Part shown: piece after piece, positions 5,953-9,069 of the stretch | Position numbering within the stretch: the first letter of the stretch is position 1 | How the letters are laid out: each line of letters opens with the position of its first letter | Origin: CADEFX01 sp050260355 | Lineage (GTDB): Bacteria > Pseudomonadota > Alphaproteobacteria > Rhizobiales > Hyphomicrobiaceae | Direction of reading: 5' to 3' | NCBI GenBank assembly: GCA_050260355.1 | Contig: JBLNBZ010000011.1 | Location: 1 to 9,069 of the forward strand | Length of the DNA: 9,069 nt | Notes under the pieces: generated by a model | Seen by the model: only the letters and a program-made list of their open reading frames with translations | Database searches by the model: none | What the model was told of the DNA's origin: nothing | Program-made: the position numbers and the translations under genes

Positions 5953-7158
5953 ATGAAGGTCACCGCGATCGAGACCATCCGCTCGGAGGAATTTCCCAAC
6001 CTCCTCTGGGTTCAGGTGCTCACGGACGAGGGCGTCACGGGCCTCGGCGAGACGTTCTACGGACCCGCCTCCGCGGAAGGCCACATCCACGGCCTCATCG
6101 CGCCCTACCTGATCGGCAAGGACCCGCGCAACATCGAGGCGCATCAGGCGCATCTCGTCGGCTACATCGGCTTCGTCGGCGCCAGTGCGGAGATGCGCGG
6201 CCGCTCGGCCATCGACATCGCGCTGTGGGACATCCTCGGCAAGACGGCGAACCTGCCGCTGTGCGATCTGCTCGGCGGGCGCGTGCGCGACAAGATCAGG
6301 GTCTACAACACCTGCGCCGGCTACTCGTACGTGCAGACGAAGCCCACGCAGGGCACGGCCAACTTCGGGCTCGACGCGGCCAAGGGGCAATACGAGGACC
6401 TCGACGCCTTCCTCAACCGCGCCGACGAGCTGGCGCAGAGCCTGCTCGAGATGGGCATCTCGGCCATGAAGATCTGGCCGTTCGACTATGCCGCGGAAAG
6501 GTCGTCCGGCTACTGGATCTCCGCCGACGACATGAAGCGCGGCCTCGAGCCGTTCGAGAAGATCAGGAAGGCGGTCGGCGACCGCATGGAGATTGCCGCC
6601 GAGCTGCACTCGCTGTGGAGTCGGCCGATGGCGGTGAAGATCGCCCGCGCGCTGGAGCCGATCAACTGCATGTGGGTCGAGGATCCCGTGTTCATGGACC
6701 ACATGCACTCGATCGGCGAGGTGGCGCGCGCCACGCGCTCACCCATTGCGGTGGGCGAGACCCGCGGCAGCCGCGCCGACTTCCGCCATCTGCTCGAGCT
6801 CGAGGCGCTGTCGATGGTGATCCTGGATTTGTCCTGGTGCGGCGGCATCAGCGAGGCGAGGAAAGTCGCTGCGATGGCGGAGACGTATCATGTGCCGGTC
6901 GCCTTCCACGACTGCACCGGCCCGGTGGTGCTCGCGGTCTCCACGCACCTTGCGCTCAATGCGCGCAATTGCTGGCTGCAGGAGATGGTGCGCGCCTTCT
7001 ACTACGGCTGGTACCACCGCTTCGTGACCGAGCTGCCGCCCGTGGCCAACGGCGAGATCACCGTTCCCAAGGGGCCCGGCCTCGGTCTCGAGCTGCAGCC
7101 CGACATAAAGACCCGCAAGGGCGTCAGCGTGCGACGCACCACGGCCGACGATGTGTAA
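5953..7158 (+). CDS. Enolase-superfamily enzyme, mandelate racemase/muconate lactonizing family (acid-sugar dehydratase-like)
   Basis: The product (401 aa) has the two-domain layout of the superfamily: an N-terminal capping domain (about 1-115, with GRSAIDIALWDILGK at 83-97) and a C-terminal beta/alpha barrel. Predicted Mg2+ ligands are Glu217 (AAELHS), Glu243 (WVEDP) and Glu269 (VGET). His219 beside the first ligand and His319 (AFHDCTGP) are placed like the acid/base histidines of galactonate- and mannonate-dehydratase-like enzymes. Such enzymes abstract the proton alpha to a carboxylate and commonly dehydrate aldonates to 2-oxo-3-deoxy acids. The first ligand is Glu where many relatives have Asp. 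An aromatic stretch near the C-terminus (AFYYGWYHRF, 348-357) probably lines the active site. The Shine-Dalgarno is weak, and the gap from the aldolase gene is 36 bp. The substrate is unknown. Confidence 0.88.
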   Translation: MKVTAIETIRSEEFPNLLWVQVLTDEGVTGLGETFYGPASAEGHIHGLIAPYLIGKDPRNIEAHQAHLVGYIGFVGASAEMRGRSAIDIALWDILGKTANLPLCDLLGGRVRDKIRVYNTCAGYSYVQTKPTQGTANFGLDAAKGQYEDLDAFLNRADELAQSLLEMGISAMKIWPFDYAAERSSGYWISADDMKRGLEPFEKIRKAVGDRMEIAAELHSLWSRPMAVKIARALEPINCMWVEDPVFMDHMHSIGEVARATRSPIAVGETRGSRADFRHLLELEALSMVILDLSWCGGISEARKVAAMAETYHVPVAFHDCTGPVVLAVSTHLALNARNCWLQEMVRAFYYGWYHRFVTELPPVANGEITVPKGPGLGLELQPDIKTRKGVSVRRTTADDV

Positions 7159-7173
7159 CGAGGAGAGGACTGT

Positions 7174-8163
7174 ATGGCGACCAATAAGAAGAAAGTGCTG
7201 ATCACGGACTCGATGGACCAGGCGGGCGTCGATGTGCTGAAGGCGCGCGACGACCTCGAGATCATCCCGTTCGTGTATACGTTGAGCGGTCCGGATTACG
7301 TGGCAGTCCTCAAGCAGCACGGCAAGATCGACGCCACCGTCCTCGGCGGCACGCGCTTCGGCGAGGCGGAGCTTGCTGCGGCCAACGGCATCCAGGTCGT
7401 TGCCCGCATCGGCGTCGGCTACGACGCCATCGATATCCCGCTGATGACGCGGCACAAGGTGCCGGTGATGATCGCGGGCACCGCCAACTCGCCGTCGGTG
7501 GCCGAGAAGGCCATGACCTTGATGCTGACGCTCGCCAAGCGCGTCGGCGAGCTCGATCGCATGGTCGGCGAAGGGCGCTGGGCCGAGCGCTTCAATGCGG
7601 TGCCCATCGACCTGTTCGAGAAGACCGTGCTGATCATCGGCTTCGGCCGCATCGGCACGCGCTCGGCCAAGCGCTGCCAGGCCATGGAGATGAAGGTCCT
7701 CGTCTATGATCCCTACGTTCCGGCCGCCACGATCAGCGCGGCGGGGTGCGAGCCGGTCCTTGATCTCGACGCGGCTGTGGCGCGCGCCGATTTCATCACC
7801 ATTCACTGTCCGAAGACGAAAGAGACCATCGGCATGTTCGATGCCGCGCGGCTCGGCCGCATGAAGCCGACCGCGTTCATCGTCAGCACGGCGCGAGGCG
7901 GCATTGTCGACGAGAAGGCGCTGCATGCGGCTCTCGTCGCCGGCAAGGTCGCGGGCGCCGGGCTCGACGTGTTCGACAAGGAGCCGCCCGACAACAACAA
8001 TCCGCTGCTGAAGCTTCCCAACGTCATCAAGGCTCCGCACATGGCCGGCGTGACGGTCGAGGCGCGCCGCCGCATGGCGGTGCAGGCGGCGCAGAACGTG
8101 CTGTCGGTGTTCGACGGCAGGCCCAACCGCGACAACACCGTCAACCGCGAGATTTACGAGTAG
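7174..8163 (+). CDS. D-isomer-specific 2-hydroxyacid dehydrogenase (NAD-dependent)
   Basis: The product (329 aa) is a cytosolic oxidoreductase that interconverts a D-2-hydroxy acid and the 2-oxo acid. The Rossmann signature GFGRIG lies at 156-161, with Asp179 (VYDPY) at the end of the second strand, which favours NAD over NADP. The catalytic residues are Arg241 (STARGGIVDE), Glu270 (DVFDKEPP) and His289 (APHMAG). The substrate loop RIGVGYDAID (78-87) is family-typical. It lacks the C-terminal ACT domain of long-form SerA, and a phosphoglycerate-specific role is not indicated. The gene starts 15 bp after the enolase-superfamily gene with AGGAG 8 nt before the ATG, so the two are almost certainly co-transcribed. 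A hairpin repeat begins about 20 bp after its stop and may mark the operon end. Confidence 0.92.
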   Translation: MATNKKKVLITDSMDQAGVDVLKARDDLEIIPFVYTLSGPDYVAVLKQHGKIDATVLGGTRFGEAELAAANGIQVVARIGVGYDAIDIPLMTRHKVPVMIAGTANSPSVAEKAMTLMLTLAKRVGELDRMVGEGRWAERFNAVPIDLFEKTVLIIGFGRIGTRSAKRCQAMEMKVLVYDPYVPAATISAAGCEPVLDLDAAVARADFITIHCPKTKETIGMFDAARLGRMKPTAFIVSTARGGIVDEKALHAALVAGKVAGAGLDVFDKEPPDNNNPLLKLPNVIKAPHMAGVTVEARRRMAVQAAQNVLSVFDGRPNRDNTVNREIYE

Positions 8164-8182
8164 CGGACAAGAGGGGAAGATC

Positions 8183-8352
8183 TGGGATAGCTGCGCTGCC
8201 AGTGCGGCTTCCGGGACCGCAAGGGGAGGGGGGTGGTGCTTGCGCCGCCGATACTCCCGCAACCCGCAAATCTTGCGTCCCCGGCCATCGCGCCTTGGCG
8301 CGAATGAGCCGCGGTCTTTCCGGGTGCAATTGAAAGAACGTGCACGCAGTCG
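8183..8352. repeat. Second-family two-hairpin repeat element, copy 1
   Basis: The element opens with a hairpin AGCTGCGCT/AGTGCGGCT (8189-8197 and 8201-8209) that pairs fully if two G-U wobbles are allowed. It continues through a conserved linker (ACCGCAAG, then GGTGGTGCTTGCGCC) to a second hairpin, CGCGCC-TT-GGCGCG (8289-8302). The same layout recurs at 8864-9036. It begins 20 bp after the dehydrogenase stop and may stabilise or end that transcript. It has no coding capacity of its own. The right boundary is approximate. Confidence 0.7.
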
Positions 8353-8374
8353 CGCAACGCAAGTGGAGGCGCAC

Positions 8375-8402
8375 CTGGATCCCTGCCTGCGCAGGGATGA
8401 CG
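8375..8402 (+). repeat. Isolated right-end hairpin of the 144-bp repeat
   Basis: CTGGATCCCTGCCTGCGCAG and the following GGATGACG match the right terminus of the 144-bp element, but no left end is visible upstream. The following bases (GAAATGG) also match those after the copy ending at 330. This is a partial copy. Confidence 0.75.
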
Positions 8403-8418
8403 GAAATGGGAGAGAGGC

Positions 8419-8623
8419 CGCGCCATCTCTCTGGCGTCATCCCGGGGCGGCGTGAGCGTTCACGCTCACGCGGGAATCGCCCGGGATCCAGATGCGCGGC
8501 CACTTGCTCAGTGTGCGTTTGAACACAGGAGCCGCGCCGCCAGCGCTTCAACTGCGAGGCAGAAGCTGCTGCCCGGCACCTGGATCCCTGCCTGCGCAGG
8601 GATGACGCCAGAGAGATGGCGCG
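8419..8623. mobile_element. MITE-like element: divergent repeat copy inside a perfect 25-bp inverted repeat
   Basis: The left arm 8419-8443 (CGCGCCATCTCTCTGG then CGTCATCCC) and the right arm 8599-8623 are exact reverse complements over 25 bp. They enclose a diverged, longer version of the dispersed repeat (8435-8607, 173 bp). No transposase or other gene lies inside, and total length is 205 bp, so it would be non-autonomous. No clear target-site duplication was recognised. A symmetrical hairpin repeat formed by inversion of the spacer is an alternative. Confidence 0.55.
8439..8487. repeat. Nested long hairpin replacing the normal left end of the repeat
   Basis: The outer arms ATCCCGGG (8439-8446) and CCCGGGAT (8480-8487) enclose an inner perfect 9-bp stem, GCGTGAGCG (8450-8458) with CGCTCACGC (8463-8471), around a 4-nt loop. 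Other copies have only a short TTCCGGC/GCCGGAA hairpin at this end, so this copy carries an extra palindromic insertion of roughly 29 bp. Confidence 0.7.
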
Positions 8624-8642
8624 ACCTTGCCTCAACCATCGA

Positions 8643-8786
8643 CGTCATTCCGGCGAAGGCCGGAACCCAGATGCGGCTCCGCTTGCTCTGCGGACGTTGA
8701 TGCACGCGACGCTCCCCGCCAGTGCTTCAACCGCGAGGCAGAAGCCGCTGCCCGGCTCATGGATCCCTGCCTGCGCAGGGATGACG
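8643..8786 (+). repeat. 144-bp dispersed repeat, right-flank copy
   Basis: It has the same length, orientation and terminal hairpins as the left-flank copies and about six differences from copy 1. The preceding 35-bp spacer (8608-8642) resembles the spacer between the two left copies. Following sequence up to the hairpin at 8864 matches that after the left copy 2. Confidence 0.85.
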
Positions 8787-8863
8787 CAAGTGAGGAGTGT
8801 GGAGCGCAGAGCCGAACCATCGCGGGTCGGTGGATGCGCGTGGTGAGGCAGAGGTCGGGAGAT

Positions 8864-9036
8864 CCCGGATAGCCGCGCTTGTAGCGCAGCTTCCGGGACC
8901 GCAAGAGGAGGGTGGTGGTGCTTGCGCCGCCGATACTCCCACAACCCTCACGTCCTGCGTCCCCGGCCATCGCGCCTCTGGCGCGCATGAGCCGGGGCCT
9001 TTCCGCGTGCGATCGAGCAACGCGCACACGGTCACG
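8864..9036. repeat. Second-family two-hairpin repeat element, copy 2
   Basis: The first hairpin has outer arms CCCGGA/TCCGGG (8864-8869 and 8892-8897) and inner arms AGCCGCGCT/AGCGCAGCT (8871-8879 and 8883-8891), with one C-A mismatch and a variable TGT loop. The second hairpin is CGCGCC-TCT-GGCGCG (8971-8985). The linker is strongly similar to the copy at 8183. The remaining bases to 9069 show no recognisable gene. Confidence 0.7.
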
Positions 9037-9069
9037 CCGATCCGCTTGCTCGGTGCGCGCGCAACCCTC

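Noticed and set aside
4411..6708. Very long minus-strand open frame (765 codons) opposite the aldolase and enolase-superfamily genes
   Set aside because: It overlaps three well-supported genes, its translation is rich in Arg, His, Asp and Ala without domain motifs, and such antisense frames are expected from GC-rich codon bias.
6739..8262. 507-codon minus-strand open frame opposite the dehydrogenase
   Set aside because: It is the shadow of a complete 2-hydroxyacid dehydrogenase and reads into the repeat element at its start.

Overview
The window is a GC-rich bacterial chromosome segment with alphaproteobacterial character, probably Hyphomicrobiales/Rhizobiales-like. That placement is an inference from the style of EpmA and EF-P, the mix of catabolic genes and the dispersed hairpin repeats; no rRNA or other direct taxonomic marker is present. 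It holds eight protein genes in a compact block (about 574-8163). Both sides of the block are non-coding, repeat-rich sequence.

Left flank (1-573): two tandem copies of a 144-bp repeat with hairpin ends (period 179 bp), one structured hairpin of a second repeat family and one near-palindrome. No credible gene is present.

Translation module (574-3463): epmB and epmA lie on the minus strand and are divergent from efp on the plus strand. EpmB (radical SAM lysine 2,3-aminomutase) makes (R)-beta-lysine. EpmA (a LysRS paralogue) attaches it to Lys34 of EF-P, which is present in a PGKG context. Modified EF-P relieves ribosomes stalled at polyproline. The module is self-contained apart from EpmC, which is not in the window.

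Metabolic region (3479-8163): a minus-strand pair (FMN-type PPOX-fold protein, then a nitrilase with an intact Glu-Lys-Cys triad) is divergent from a plus-strand trio: an RraA-like aldolase/decarboxylase, an enolase-superfamily acid-sugar dehydratase-like enzyme, and an NAD-type D-2-hydroxyacid dehydrogenase. The trio is closely spaced and looks like one operon. It could dehydrate a hydroxy or sugar acid to a 2-oxo acid, split it by retro-aldol cleavage and carry out a redox step; the substrate cannot be read from sequence. The 160-bp divergent region holds three inverted repeats, two of which share a GGCCCG...CGGGCC core. No transporter or regulator gene is in view.

Right flank (8164-9069): the same repeat families recur. 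There are two copies of the second (two-hairpin) element, one further typical 144-bp copy, a half copy, and a divergent copy enclosed in a perfect 25-bp inverted repeat that looks like a small non-autonomous element. The repeat-spacer-repeat-hairpin order matches the left flank, so related direct repeats in the same orientation bracket the whole gene block.
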